From Olsenella urininfantis (GTDB lineage: Bacteria; Actinomycetota; Coriobacteriia; Coriobacteriales; Atopobiaceae): DNA of 64,000 bases. Location of the stretch: NCBI RefSeq assembly GCF_900155635.1, contig NZ_LT732540.1, forward strand, positions 153,661 through 217,660, written 5' to 3'. The position numbers were made by a program, and so were the translations under genes. The first letter of the stretch is position 1. Each line of letters opens with the position of its first letter. The notes under the pieces are model-generated. The model made no database searches, had not been told where the DNA came from, and saw only the letters and a program-made list of their open reading frames with translations. Positions 42,585-51,132 of this stretch are shown piece by piece.

Positions 42585-43697
42585 GTGGGCAAGTCCAGGC
42601 TCTCTCATGCGCTGCACGAGCTGCTCAACATGCGTGCCGGGCGCGCAAGCCACGAGACCATACGCAAGCGCGTGGTGGCCGGCTCGCGCATGGACGCGGT
42701 TCATCTCAGCCTGCTGATGATTGCCATGCTCATAGCCTCCATCGGTCTCAACGTGGACTCCACGGAGGCCGTGGTGGGGGCCATGCTCATCTGTCCGCTC
42801 ATGGGCTCGGTCATCGCCTCCGCCTACGCCATAGCCTCCGCCGACTCGCGTCTCCTGCGAGAGGCCATGCTGAGCCTCCTGCTTCAGGTGACTCTCTGCC
42901 TCATAACCTCGACGCTCTACTTCGTGGTGTCGCCCATCTCCAGGGAGACCTCCGAGCTGCTCACCAACTCCAGCCCAACCATCTGGGACGCCCTCATCGC
43001 TCTGGCGGGCGGGTTCGCCGGCGGCATCGGCATCTCAAGGAACCAGGAGCCGGGCATCATGCTCTCGGGCGTGGCGGTGGCCACGGCGCTCATGCCGCCG
43101 CTCTGTGCCGCAGGCTACGGCGTTGCCGTCTCTGACCTCAGCTACTTTGCCGGTGCCCTCTACGAGTTCCTCATCAACGCGGCCTTCATCTCCATGGCGG
43201 CCGAGGCGGTCTTCGTCCTGGTGCGCACCCCGCTCAAGCTTGACTTGGATGGAGACGGCGTCGTGACCACGCACGAGGACCAGGAGGCGCATCGCCTTTC
43301 TCGCAGGCTGCGCCGGCGCATGGTGGCCGGCACGCTGGTCTTCGTGATCCCTTGCTTCGTGATGACCGCCCATACGGTGCAGGCGACCATCGCCGAGAAC
43401 AACGGCGAGGTGTTTGCCCTGCACGACCGCCATGAGGTGGAGCAGACCACCCGTGAGCTCGAGGCGATCTGCCCGGAGCTCACGTCGTATCACGTGGGCG
43501 AGATCGAGTCGTTCGACACCGGCAGGGACTCGCTCTCCAAGAGGGTAGTCGCAACCGTGCAGACGAGCGAGGCGCTCTCCTTGCAGAGGCAGGCGTCGCT
43601 CGAGGCACTCATCCGCGTCCATCTGAAGCAGCTGGACGAGGTCAAGTTCGAGCTGGCGCCCGAGGGCGCTCAGGGCCGAGAGGAAACCGCCTCATGA
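42585..43697 (+). CDS. DUF389 family membrane protein
   Basis: A 370-aa protein with five to six hydrophobic spans between about residues 40 and 210, including AVVGAMLICPLMGSVIASAY and GVAVATALMPPLCAAGY, the hallmark DUF389 repeats. One more span lies near 248-268. The C-terminal soluble part (about 270-370) is a ferredoxin-like domain. Function of the family is unknown; transport is suspected. The start is GTG with a modest GGGGGAA site. It overlaps the next gene by 4 bases, so the two are translationally coupled. Confidence 0.85.
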   Translation: MGKSRLSHALHELLNMRAGRASHETIRKRVVAGSRMDAVHLSLLMIAMLIASIGLNVDSTEAVVGAMLICPLMGSVIASAYAIASADSRLLREAMLSLLLQVTLCLITSTLYFVVSPISRETSELLTNSSPTIWDALIALAGGFAGGIGISRNQEPGIMLSGVAVATALMPPLCAAGYGVAVSDLSYFAGALYEFLINAAFISMAAEAVFVLVRTPLKLDLDGDGVVTTHEDQEAHRLSRRLRRRMVAGTLVFVIPCFVMTAHTVQATIAENNGEVFALHDRHEVEQTTRELEAICPELTSYHVGEIESFDTGRDSLSKRVVATVQTSEALSLQRQASLEALIRVHLKQLDEVKFELAPEGAQGREETAS

Positions 43698-44650
43698 AGA
43701 TCGCGGCATTTGAGGTTCGCCCGGACGAGCACGAGGAGTTTGCCCGTCAGGCCCTGACCGACGACGTGGAGATAGAGCTGCACGCGGGCCCCCTGGACGA
43801 TGGTGGGCTGGAGGCCCTTGAGGGCACCGATGCCGTCCTGGTGCTGGGCCATCAGCGCTACGACGAGGCGCTCCTCTCGGCCATGCGCGAGCGCGGCGTG
43901 CGCTGCCTGGTCACGCGCACCATTGGCACCAACCACATTGACCTCGAGGCGGCCCGTCGCGTGGGGATCGCGGTATCCAACGTGAGCTACGCGCCTGACA
44001 GCGTTGCGGACTTCACCGTGATGCTGCTGCTTGTCGCGCTGCGCAAGTACAAGCCGGCGGTCTATCGCCAGAACGTCAACGACTACTCGCTGGCGGGCCT
44101 GCAGGGACGCACGCTCTCTTCGCTTACCGTGGGAGTCTTCGGCACGGGACGCATCGGCCGGGCCGTGCTCGAGAGGCTTTCGGGCTTTGGCTGCAAGCTG
44201 CTTGCCTATGACGCCTTTGGGGCGAGGGACCTGCCAGGAGGAGTGAGCTTCGTCGGGCTCGACGAGCTCCTGTCCCAAAGCGACGTGCTGAGCTTCCACG
44301 TGCCCCTTACGGACGAGACCTTTGGCATGGTGGACGCGCGGATGCTTGCGCGCATGCGGGACGGGGTGGTGCTGGTCAACACCGCCCGCGGCGAGCTGAT
44401 GGACGTGCCCAGCCTCATCGGGGGCATAGAGGGTGGCAAGATAGGGGCCCTTGCCATGGACGTCTTCACCAACGAGTTGGACATCTACCACCACAGCCTG
44501 GTGAACGAGATCATCGCCAACAGGGACATGGCCTACCTGCGCCAGTTCCCCAACACCGTGCTCACGCAGCACATGGCCTTCTATACCGAGCAGTCGGTCT
44601 GCGAGATGGTCTCTCAGGCCGTGGAGGCCGCGCGGCGGCTCCTGGGGTAG
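43694..44650 (+). CDS. D-2-hydroxyacid dehydrogenase (D-lactate dehydrogenase-like)
   Basis: A 318-aa NAD-dependent enzyme. The nucleotide site is TVGVFGTGRIGRAVLERLSG, the substrate Arg lies in VLVNTARGELMD, and the acid/base His in LTQHMAFYTEQSV. TRTIGTNHIDLEAARRVGI and NVSYAPDSVADFTVMLLL are typical of D-lactate/VanH-type members. It probably interconverts pyruvate and D-lactate during fermentation, or reduces another 2-oxoacid. Its coupling to the DUF389 gene is notable: that membrane protein might move the acid produced. Confidence 0.85.
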   Translation: MKIAAFEVRPDEHEEFARQALTDDVEIELHAGPLDDGGLEALEGTDAVLVLGHQRYDEALLSAMRERGVRCLVTRTIGTNHIDLEAARRVGIAVSNVSYAPDSVADFTVMLLLVALRKYKPAVYRQNVNDYSLAGLQGRTLSSLTVGVFGTGRIGRAVLERLSGFGCKLLAYDAFGARDLPGGVSFVGLDELLSQSDVLSFHVPLTDETFGMVDARMLARMRDGVVLVNTARGELMDVPSLIGGIEGGKIGALAMDVFTNELDIYHHSLVNEIIANRDMAYLRQFPNTVLTQHMAFYTEQSVCEMVSQAVEAARRLLG

Positions 44651-44682
44651 GGGCAGCCTTGCAGCGGGGGAGGGGCGCCCGG

Positions 44683-44859
44683 CTACGAGCTGGTGGTCCA
44701 GACATGGCCGCACCTCTCGCAGCGCCAGACCTTCATGGCGCCACCCATGCCGTCGGGGTAGGAGTCCGTGCAGACGACGTCGTCACTTGAGCACTGGGGG
44801 CAGTCGGGCGTGTTGAGGTAGTCGTCCAGGGCAGATCCTGTGAGCTCGCTTGCAGCCAT
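44683..44859 (-). CDS. 58-aa zinc-ribbon protein
   Basis: A small gene translated directly from the sequence. It begins MAASELTGSALDDYLNTPDC and has two Cys pairs, CPQC and CERCGH, about 24 residues apart, framing SSDDVVCTDSYPDG and MKVWRCERCGH. This is a single zinc ribbon of the kind found in RNA- and DNA-handling proteins. The minus-strand start is preceded by AGGAGCAAC. The role is unknown. It converges with the dehydrogenase gene and is separated from the 3-hydroxyacyl-CoA dehydrogenase upstream by a terminator. Confidence 0.75.
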   Translation of the reverse strand: MAASELTGSALDDYLNTPDCPQCSSDDVVCTDSYPDGMGGAMKVWRCERCGHVWTTSS

Positions 44860-44911
44860 GTTGCTCCTTGGGCCGAGTTGTGTTTGGGGGACATTGTATC
44901 GCCCGAGAAGA

Positions 44912-44943
44912 GGGCCGCAGCACCTGAGCGGATGCCGCGGCCC
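44912..44943 (-). terminator. Probable terminator of the 3-hydroxyacyl-CoA dehydrogenase gene
   Basis: GGGCCGC (44912-44918) pairs with GCGGCCC (44937-44943) around an 18-base loop. The minus strand continues TCTTCTC. It starts about 24 bases after the stop. Confidence 0.55.
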
Positions 44944-44967
44944 CGTTGCGTGCGGGCTGACGAAGGC

Positions 44968-45903
44968 TTACTTGCGATAGTCGTAGAAGCCCTTGCCAGC
45001 GTTGACGCCCGTCTCGCCGGCGTCGATCTTCTCCTTGAGCCTTGCTGCGATCTTGCCCTGGATAGTCTCGGGGTCCTTGGCGCGCGGGTCCATGATGCTG
45101 ATGTTGTAGGCGGTGGTCAGGCCAACGATGTCCAGGATGCGGAAGGGGCCGGCGGGAGCGCCGGTGCCCAGCCGCCACGTCTTGTCGATGGTCTCGGGGT
45201 CGGCCACGTCGCTCGCCCAGAGCGCCTCGGCGGAGCTCAGGAAGGGAACCAGCATGGAGTTGAGGATGTAGCCAGGCTGCTCCTTGTGGAGCCGCAGGGC
45301 AACCATGCCGATGGCCTCGGCGAACTCTGCCACCTGGTCGTAATACCTCTGCTCGGTGCCGGCGTGCCCCATGACCTCGCCGGTGTTGTTGCGCCAGATC
45401 TCGTTGGCGAAGTGGAGCGCCAGGTACTTCTCGGGGCGTCCGGTGGCCTCTGCGAAGGTGCTGGGGAGCATGGTGGAGGAGTTGGTGGCAATGACGGTCC
45501 TCTCGCCCAGGTGCTTGGCAAGCTCCTGGTAGAAGGCGATCTTCTGCGCGGGGTCCTCGGCTATGGACTCGATCACGAGGTCTGCGTCCGCGGCCTCGTC
45601 GTAGCTGGTGGTGAGCTTGAGGCCCTCGTAGGCGCGGACGACCTGCTTCTTGAGGGCGTCGATGCCCGCCTCGTCGGGGCGCTCGGCCCCGAAGCCGCGG
45701 GGCCAGGCTGCGGGGTTGGCCTTGGAGGCCTCGAGGGTCTGCAGGTAGATGTCACGCAGGCGCTCGAACTTGGGCTTGGCGCGCTCGATGGAGGCGTCGC
45801 TCCTCAGCCATACGGTCACGTCAAAGCCGCGAAACGCGGTCTGGAACGCTATCTGGCTGCCGAGAACGCCGCCGCCGGCAACGGTTACCTTCTTGAAGTC
45901 CAT
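44968..45903 (-). CDS. 3-hydroxyacyl-CoA dehydrogenase
   Basis: A 311-aa NAD-dependent enzyme that oxidises 3-hydroxyacyl-CoA or runs in reverse in butyrate-type fermentation. The Rossmann motif is TVAGGGVLGSQIAFQTAF. The catalytic segment ATNSSTMLPSTFAEATGRPE is followed by LHFANEIWRNNTGEVMGH. In canonical members the His is in GLHFFNP and the Glu in VEVI, so the sequence around the active site is somewhat divergent. The C-terminal helical domain ends in GVNAGKGFYDYRK. No other beta-oxidation gene is near. A different hydroxyacid substrate is possible. Confidence 0.82.
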   Translation of the reverse strand: MDFKKVTVAGGGVLGSQIAFQTAFRGFDVTVWLRSDASIERAKPKFERLRDIYLQTLEASKANPAAWPRGFGAERPDEAGIDALKKQVVRAYEGLKLTTSYDEAADADLVIESIAEDPAQKIAFYQELAKHLGERTVIATNSSTMLPSTFAEATGRPEKYLALHFANEIWRNNTGEVMGHAGTEQRYYDQVAEFAEAIGMVALRLHKEQPGYILNSMLVPFLSSAEALWASDVADPETIDKTWRLGTGAPAGPFRILDIVGLTTAYNISIMDPRAKDPETIQGKIAARLKEKIDAGETGVNAGKGFYDYRK

Positions 45904-46360
45904 GTGTGAACCTCTTTTCTGAGTTGGGGCGACGCCTCGTGCGCCGCGTTGGTGCTAGTCTCCCCAGGCTGAGGCGAAATAAACAATCGCGCACTATATT
46001 TTTGCTCAAAATATTTTGCGACGGCTGATTGCGATGGCGCGGCAGGGGTACATGCAAGCCGCCCGTGTCACCTTGCGCTGCCGGGAGGCATCATGAGCAT
46101 CATCACCAGCGCTCTTTCCGTTTGGTTGGCGTTGAGTTTCTTGCGAGAAGCCCCTCTCGGCGGCGCTTTGACCCACCGCTGGGCCGCCCACGGGTGGGCA
46201 GACACGCGCCTTTCGGCCGAGACATGCCCCGAACTGCGCATTCGCCCACCGAAACGGAGCTGTGGGGTGGGTCAATGCGTGGTTCGAGGCGTCTTTGGCG
46301 AGAAATGCGCGTGTTGGCCTACCGACCCCCGCCGCGCCCGTCCCCCCACGCCGTCCGGCC
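45904..46360. other. 457-base intergenic stretch with inverted repeats, no supported gene
   Basis: The left 100 bases are the AT-rich promoter side of the 3-hydroxyacyl-CoA dehydrogenase. Further right, TTGACCCACC (46168-46177) and GGTGGGTCAA (46266-46275) are exact complements 88 bases apart, and GCCCACGGGTGGGC (about 46186-46199) is a short hairpin between them. A minus-strand 89-codon frame (46006-46275) has no convincing ribosome site or domain. The layout could be a structured RNA or a worn mobile repeat. I see nothing else here. Confidence 0.4.
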
Positions 46361-47368
46361 TCAGCCGTCCTTCAGCTGCGTCCGGCGCCACTCGGATGGC
46401 GAGCACCCCTCCTCGCGGCAGAACGCTGCCGAGAAGGCCGCGGGAGTGGCATATCCCACGGTGCGCGCCACCTGCGCCACCGCCATCCCCTCGTCCAGCA
46501 GCAGCCTCTGGGCCTCTCGCATGCGCAGCTCTCGCGCATACTGGCCCACGCTTTTGCCCATGACCTGCTTGAACACCACGCAGAGGTGGCTGTGTCCGCA
46601 GTGGACCGAGCGCGCCAGCTGCTCGACCATGGGAATGCGGCCGCCCTCCTGCGCCATGGCCCTCTGCATGAGGCGCGCCGCGTCATGCGCCAGGCAGATG
46701 TCCGACCAGCTGATTCCCTCGCTCCTCAGGAGCAGGTGCTCGTCGGCCCAGTCGAAGAGCCTGAGCAGGGTCGAGTGCAGCTCCCGCTCCCTCCTCTCTT
46801 GCGCCGCGCCTCCTCCCAGCCCCCACACCCGTGCGAGGGTCATGAGCCCCGCCAGCCCGTCGTTCAGGGCGTCGGGGTCCAGCAGGGAGAGCTCCTCCTG
46901 GGCGCTGGCAAAGTCCCGACGGTACAGGCGCGCGTGTCGCTCGAAGAACTCGGGCGTCAGGTTGACGCTCGTAGAGCTGATGCGCTCGCCGCGGCTGAGC
47001 CGCACGCTCTCGGTGCCGTCGGGCCTGTGAAAGGCCACCACGTTGTTTCCTTCGTGCATCCTTGTGGGCTGGCTGGGGGAGTAGCGCACCGCCCCGCTCG
47101 AGCCACAGCAGAGGCAGAGGGACTCGAGCGGCGTCTCCTGCAGCACGAAGTCCTCGCGTATGCATATCTCCAGGCGGCAGACGAAGGTCCCGCCCAGGGG
47201 ACTGCTCCCCACCATCCAGCCGCCGCTCAGCCGACCATCGGCCTGCGCCACCACGCCATCCTCGCCGTCATGGCGAGCGCGCGCGTACATCTGCTCAAGC
47301 TGAGGCTCGAAGAAGCGCCGCATCTCTCGCTCCACCGCAGGGACCTTCTCTCTTTCGAGTTCTTCCAC
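46361..47368 (-). CDS. AraC-family transcriptional regulator
   Basis: A 335-aa regulator. The N-terminal 230 residues are an effector domain without a recognisable cupin signature (FVCRLEICIREDFVLQETPL, VVAFHRPDGTESVRLSRGER). The C-terminal double helix-turn-helix (about 235-330) has VEQLARSVHCGHSHLCVVFK and then REAQRLLLDEGMAVAQVART and GYATPAAFSAAFCREEG. The start is a GTG at 47368 with a weak site. It is divergent from a pair of ABC half-transporters. In Actinobacteria and Firmicutes this arrangement often marks siderophore or peptide transport, with an AraC protein as activator. Confidence 0.88.
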   Translation of the reverse strand: MEELEREKVPAVEREMRRFFEPQLEQMYARARHDGEDGVVAQADGRLSGGWMVGSSPLGGTFVCRLEICIREDFVLQETPLESLCLCCGSSGAVRYSPSQPTRMHEGNNVVAFHRPDGTESVRLSRGERISSTSVNLTPEFFERHARLYRRDFASAQEELSLLDPDALNDGLAGLMTLARVWGLGGGAAQERRERELHSTLLRLFDWADEHLLLRSEGISWSDICLAHDAARLMQRAMAQEGGRIPMVEQLARSVHCGHSHLCVVFKQVMGKSVGQYARELRMREAQRLLLDEGMAVAQVARTVGYATPAAFSAAFCREEGCSPSEWRRTQLKDG

Positions 47369-47408
47369 GTTTGCCCGCGAGGGCCATCGGGCCCTCCAGA
47401 CTATGTTT

Positions 47409-47427
47409 ACTAATACTAACTATTAGT
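47409..47427. promoter_or_regulatory. Inverted repeat in the AraC/ABC divergent promoter
   Basis: ACTAATA (47409-47415), CTAAC, TATTAGT (47421-47427) is a perfect 7-bp dyad in an AT-rich spot between the divergent genes. It could be an operator or a -10 region. Confidence 0.5.
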
Positions 47428-47498
47428 GTGCCCTGGTGGCCCAGGAGCCCTCCCGGACTCCGTCAGAGTGCCATGGGGCCAGGGAGAAGGAGGCTTCC

Positions 47499-49358
47499 GT
47501 GACACAGGAGAAAAGGGGAGGCGCTGGCCAGGAGGCGGCCATGGGACAGTCGTCGTCGGCTGACCAGAAGCCGCCCAAGAAGAACCCCCTTGCGCTGATG
47601 ATGGGCTTCTCGGGCAGGTACCAGAAGTTCACCTACCTGGGCATGCTCCTCTCGGCGCTGTCCATGCTCCTGGGGTTTGTGCCCTACATCTGCATCTGGC
47701 TGGTCGCGCGAGACCTCATCGCGCATGCCCCCGACTGGTCAGGGGCCACCAGCATCGCGCGGTACGGCTGGGTGGCCTGCGCCACGGCGGCGTTGGGGGT
47801 GCTCATCTACTTCGCCGCCCTCATGTGCACGCACGTCTCGGCCTTCCGGGCCGCGTCCAACATGCGCAAGAGCTGTGCGGAGCACCTCATGCGCATGCCG
47901 CTGGGCTACTTTGACACCCATGCCTCGGGTGAGATCCGCCGCGTCATCGACGGCTCCGTGGGCCTCACCGAGGCGCTCATGGCCCACCAGCTGCCGGACG
48001 CCGCGGGCACGGCGGCCATGGTGCTGGGCATGCTGGTCATCCTCTTCGTCTTCGACTGGCGCATGGGGCTTGCCTGCCTGCTGGCGGCGATCCTCTCGGT
48101 GGGCTGCCTGGCCGTCATGATGGGCGGCGACAACATGCGCTTCATGGGCGAGTACCAGAAGGCGCTGGACCGCATGAACAAGGCCGGGACGGAGTACGTG
48201 CGCGGCATCCCCGTGGTGAAGGTGTTCCAGCAGACCGTCTACTCCTTCAAGGCCTTCCATGACGCCATCCAGGACTACGGGGAGATGGCCAGCACCTATT
48301 CCGTGAAGCTCTGCCGCCTGCCGCAGTCGCTCAACCTCACCATCGTGAACGGCGTGGCCATCCTGCTGGTCCCCGCGGTGCTGCTCCTGGCCCCGGGGGT
48401 GAGCGACTGGTCGCGCTTCGTCACGGACTACGCCTTCTACGCGATCTTCTCGGCCGTCATCTCCACGGCGCTGCAGCGCATGATGTTCCTGGCCGCCTAC
48501 ACCCAGCAGGCCGGCAACGCCATGAAGCGCATCGACGCCGTGCTCTCGGCCCCCGTGCTGAGCGAGCCCGCCCGCCCCGAGCACCCGAGGGACGCGTCCG
48601 TCTCGTTCGAGGACGTGACCTTCAGCTATGAGGGGAGCGGCAGGCCGGCCCTGGAGCACCTGAGCTTCGAGCTGCCGGCGGGGGCGACCGTTGCGCTGGT
48701 GGGACCCTCCGGAGGCGGCAAGACCACGGCGGCGAGCCTGGTGCCGCGCTTCTGGGACGTGAGCTCGGGGTGCGTGCGCGTGGGTGGCGTGGACGTGCGT
48801 GACATGGAGCAGCACGAGCTCATGGACCAGGTGGCCTTCGTCTTCCAGAACGACCACCTCTTCAAGGGCACGATCTTGGACAACGTGCGCGCGGCCCGTC
48901 CGGAGGCCAGCCGCGAGGAGGCGCTCGAGGCCCTGCGCCTGGCCCAGTGCGACGACATCCTGCAGAAGATGCCCAACGGCGCCGACGAGTTCATAGGCAC
49001 GGGGGGCAGCCACCTCTCGGGCGGGGAGTCACAGCGCGTCTGCCTGGCCCGCGCCATCCTCAAGGACTCTCCCATCGTGGTGCTCGACGAGGCGACGGCC
49101 TTTGCCGACCCGGAGAACGAGCAGCTCATCCAACGCGCGCTTGCGCGCCTCGCAAAGGGTCGCACCGTGCTCATGGTGGCGCATCGCCTCTCGACGGTCA
49201 TGTCGGCAGACGAGATCCTGGTGCTGGACGAGGGACGGCTTGCGGAGCGGGGGACGCACGACGAGCTGGTGCGTGCGGGTGGCATCTACGCGCGCATGTG
49301 GGATGACTACCAGACTGCGGTGGAGTGGAGAATATCCGGCTCCGGAAGGGAGGCGTAG
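47499..49358 (+). CDS. ABC transporter, fused membrane and ATPase domains (subunit 1)
   Basis: A 619-aa half-transporter. GTG at 47499, 5 bases after AAGGAGG, is preferred over GTG 47436; an ATG at 47541 also has a good site and would shorten it by 14 residues. Six transmembrane spans occupy about 40-345. The ATPase has Walker A GPSGGGKTT, Q-loop FVFQNDHLF, signature LSGGESQRVCLARA, Walker B IVVLDEATAFADPENE and switch His in AHRLST. It probably forms a heterodimer with the next gene product, 3 bases downstream. Pairs of this kind next to AraC regulators include IrtAB/YbtPQ-type siderophore transporters; multidrug export is the alternative. Confidence 0.88.
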   Translation: MTQEKRGGAGQEAAMGQSSSADQKPPKKNPLALMMGFSGRYQKFTYLGMLLSALSMLLGFVPYICIWLVARDLIAHAPDWSGATSIARYGWVACATAALGVLIYFAALMCTHVSAFRAASNMRKSCAEHLMRMPLGYFDTHASGEIRRVIDGSVGLTEALMAHQLPDAAGTAAMVLGMLVILFVFDWRMGLACLLAAILSVGCLAVMMGGDNMRFMGEYQKALDRMNKAGTEYVRGIPVVKVFQQTVYSFKAFHDAIQDYGEMASTYSVKLCRLPQSLNLTIVNGVAILLVPAVLLLAPGVSDWSRFVTDYAFYAIFSAVISTALQRMMFLAAYTQQAGNAMKRIDAVLSAPVLSEPARPEHPRDASVSFEDVTFSYEGSGRPALEHLSFELPAGATVALVGPSGGGKTTAASLVPRFWDVSSGCVRVGGVDVRDMEQHELMDQVAFVFQNDHLFKGTILDNVRAARPEASREEALEALRLAQCDDILQKMPNGADEFIGTGGSHLSGGESQRVCLARAILKDSPIVVLDEATAFADPENEQLIQRALARLAKGRTVLMVAHRLSTVMSADEILVLDEGRLAERGTHDELVRAGGIYARMWDDYQTAVEWRISGSGREA

Positions 49359-49361
49359 GCG

Positions 49362-51101
49362 ATGCTCAACCTGGAGAAGAGCTACGGGCTCTCGGCGCAG
49401 GGTGCCGCCAACGTGCGCAAGGGCATCTTCTGGACGGTGGTGACCAACCTGGTTGTCATGTCCAGCATGAGCCTGCTCTATCTGTTGATGAGGGACCTCA
49501 CGGCGGTGCTCCTTGATGGCGCGCCTCTCCCGTCCGCCCAGTTCTACCTGGGGCTCTGCGCGCTGTTCTTCGTGCTGCTTTTGGCGGTGCACCTGCAGCA
49601 GTACACCAACACCTACGGGACCGTCTACGACGAGGTCTCGACCATACGCATCTTGCTGGCCGAGCGCCTGCGCAGGCTTCCCCTCTCGTTCTTTGGCAAC
49701 CATGACCTGGCGGACCTCACCGAGACCCTGATGGGGGACGTGGACAAGCTCGAGCACGTGTGGTCGCACGTGCTGGGCTACTTCTTTGGCGCGTGCATCT
49801 CCACCTGCATCGTCGCAGTGGGCATGCTCTCCTTCGACTGGAGGCTCGCGGTGGCGGCGCTCTGGGCCGTGCCCGTCGCGTTCCTGCTCCTCTTCGTCTC
49901 CCAGCGCTGGACGGCACCGCTGCAGCAGAGGGCCCGCGAGGAGGCCGTGGGGGTCTCCGACGCCCTGCAGGAGATGCTGGACGATGTGCGAGAGGTCCAC
50001 GCCACCAACCAGGTGGAGCGCTACCTGGACTCGATTCGCGACAAGATCGACGGCAGCGAGGCCACGACGGTGCGCTCGGAGCTGGTGGGCGGCCTCTTCG
50101 TCAACGGCTGCTCCGTGATCTTGCGCCTGGGCATGGCCACGACCATCCTGGTGGGCGCGGCCCTGATCGCCGCCGGCGAGGCGGACTTCCTGACGCTCTT
50201 CATGTTCCTTCTGGCCATCTCGCGCATCTACGCCCCCTTCGACCAGGCCATCGCCCTGATGTACGAGCTGATGTTCTCCAAGGTCTCGTCTGCGCGCCTG
50301 CAGCGCTTCTTCGACGAGCCGCTGGCGACGGGCAGCGAGGACTTTTCTCCCCAGGGGCACGACATCGAGTTCGACCATGTGGCGTTCGGGTATGGCGAAC
50401 AGGCCGAGAACGTGCTGCGCGACGTGAGCTTCACGGCGCGCGAGGGCGAGGTCACGGCCCTGGTGGGGCCATCGGGCTCGGGCAAGTCGACCTGCGGACG
50501 CCTGGTCGCGCGCCTGTGGGACGCGGACCGCGGAGCCGTGAGGGTGGGTGGCGTGGACGTCTCCACGGTAGACCCCGAGACCCTCTTCGGCCACTGCTCC
50601 ATCGTGTTCCAGGACGTGATGCTCTTTGACGACACGGTGATGGAGAACATCCGCCTGGGCAGGCGTGGCGCCACCGACGAGGAGGTCCTTGCCGCGGCGC
50701 GGGCGGCGATGTGCGACGAGTTCGTGTCAAGGCTGCCCGAGGGCTACGACAGCCTCATCGGCGAGAACGGCAGCAGGCTCTCTGGCGGCGAGCGACAGCG
50801 CATCTCCATCGCGCGCGCCATGCTCAAGGGGGCGCCCATCGTCTTGCTGGACGAGGCGACGGCATCCCTGGACGTGGAGAACGAGACCAAGGTGCAGCGC
50901 GCCCTCTCTGCGTTGCTGCGCGGGAAGACGGTTCTGGTGATTGCCCACCGCATGCGGACCGTGTCCAGCGCCGACAAGGTGGTTGTCCTGGAGGATGGTC
51001 ATGTGAGCGAGCAGGGAGCGCCCGAGGAGCTGCTTGCGGCTGGTGGCAGCTTCGCGCGCATGGTGCGCCTCCAACGCGAGAGCGAGGGCTGGAAGCTGTA
51101 G
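49362..51101 (+). CDS. ABC transporter, fused membrane and ATPase domains (subunit 2)
   Basis: A 579-aa half-transporter and the partner of the preceding subunit. Six membrane spans lie at about 20-310. The ATPase has Walker A GPSGSGKST, Q-loop IVFQDVMLF, signature LSGGERQRISIARA, Walker B IVLLDEATASLDVENE and His in AHRMRT. Both catalytic Glu residues of the pair are intact, so two active sites are expected. The gene ends 31 bases from the convergent LacI-type gene. Confidence 0.9.
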   Translation: MLNLEKSYGLSAQGAANVRKGIFWTVVTNLVVMSSMSLLYLLMRDLTAVLLDGAPLPSAQFYLGLCALFFVLLLAVHLQQYTNTYGTVYDEVSTIRILLAERLRRLPLSFFGNHDLADLTETLMGDVDKLEHVWSHVLGYFFGACISTCIVAVGMLSFDWRLAVAALWAVPVAFLLLFVSQRWTAPLQQRAREEAVGVSDALQEMLDDVREVHATNQVERYLDSIRDKIDGSEATTVRSELVGGLFVNGCSVILRLGMATTILVGAALIAAGEADFLTLFMFLLAISRIYAPFDQAIALMYELMFSKVSSARLQRFFDEPLATGSEDFSPQGHDIEFDHVAFGYGEQAENVLRDVSFTAREGEVTALVGPSGSGKSTCGRLVARLWDADRGAVRVGGVDVSTVDPETLFGHCSIVFQDVMLFDDTVMENIRLGRRGATDEEVLAAARAAMCDEFVSRLPEGYDSLIGENGSRLSGGERQRISIARAMLKGAPIVLLDEATASLDVENETKVQRALSALLRGKTVLVIAHRMRTVSSADKVVVLEDGHVSEQGAPEELLAAGGSFARMVRLQRESEGWKL

Positions 51102-51132
51102 CGCCCGCAGCGCCGCCTGGCTGGGCCTGGCC

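Noticed and set aside
46006..46275. 89-codon minus-strand frame in the 457-base gap
   Set aside because: No ribosome site or known domain, and its start coincides with one arm of an inverted repeat. Not called as a gene, though a repeat-derived origin is possible.
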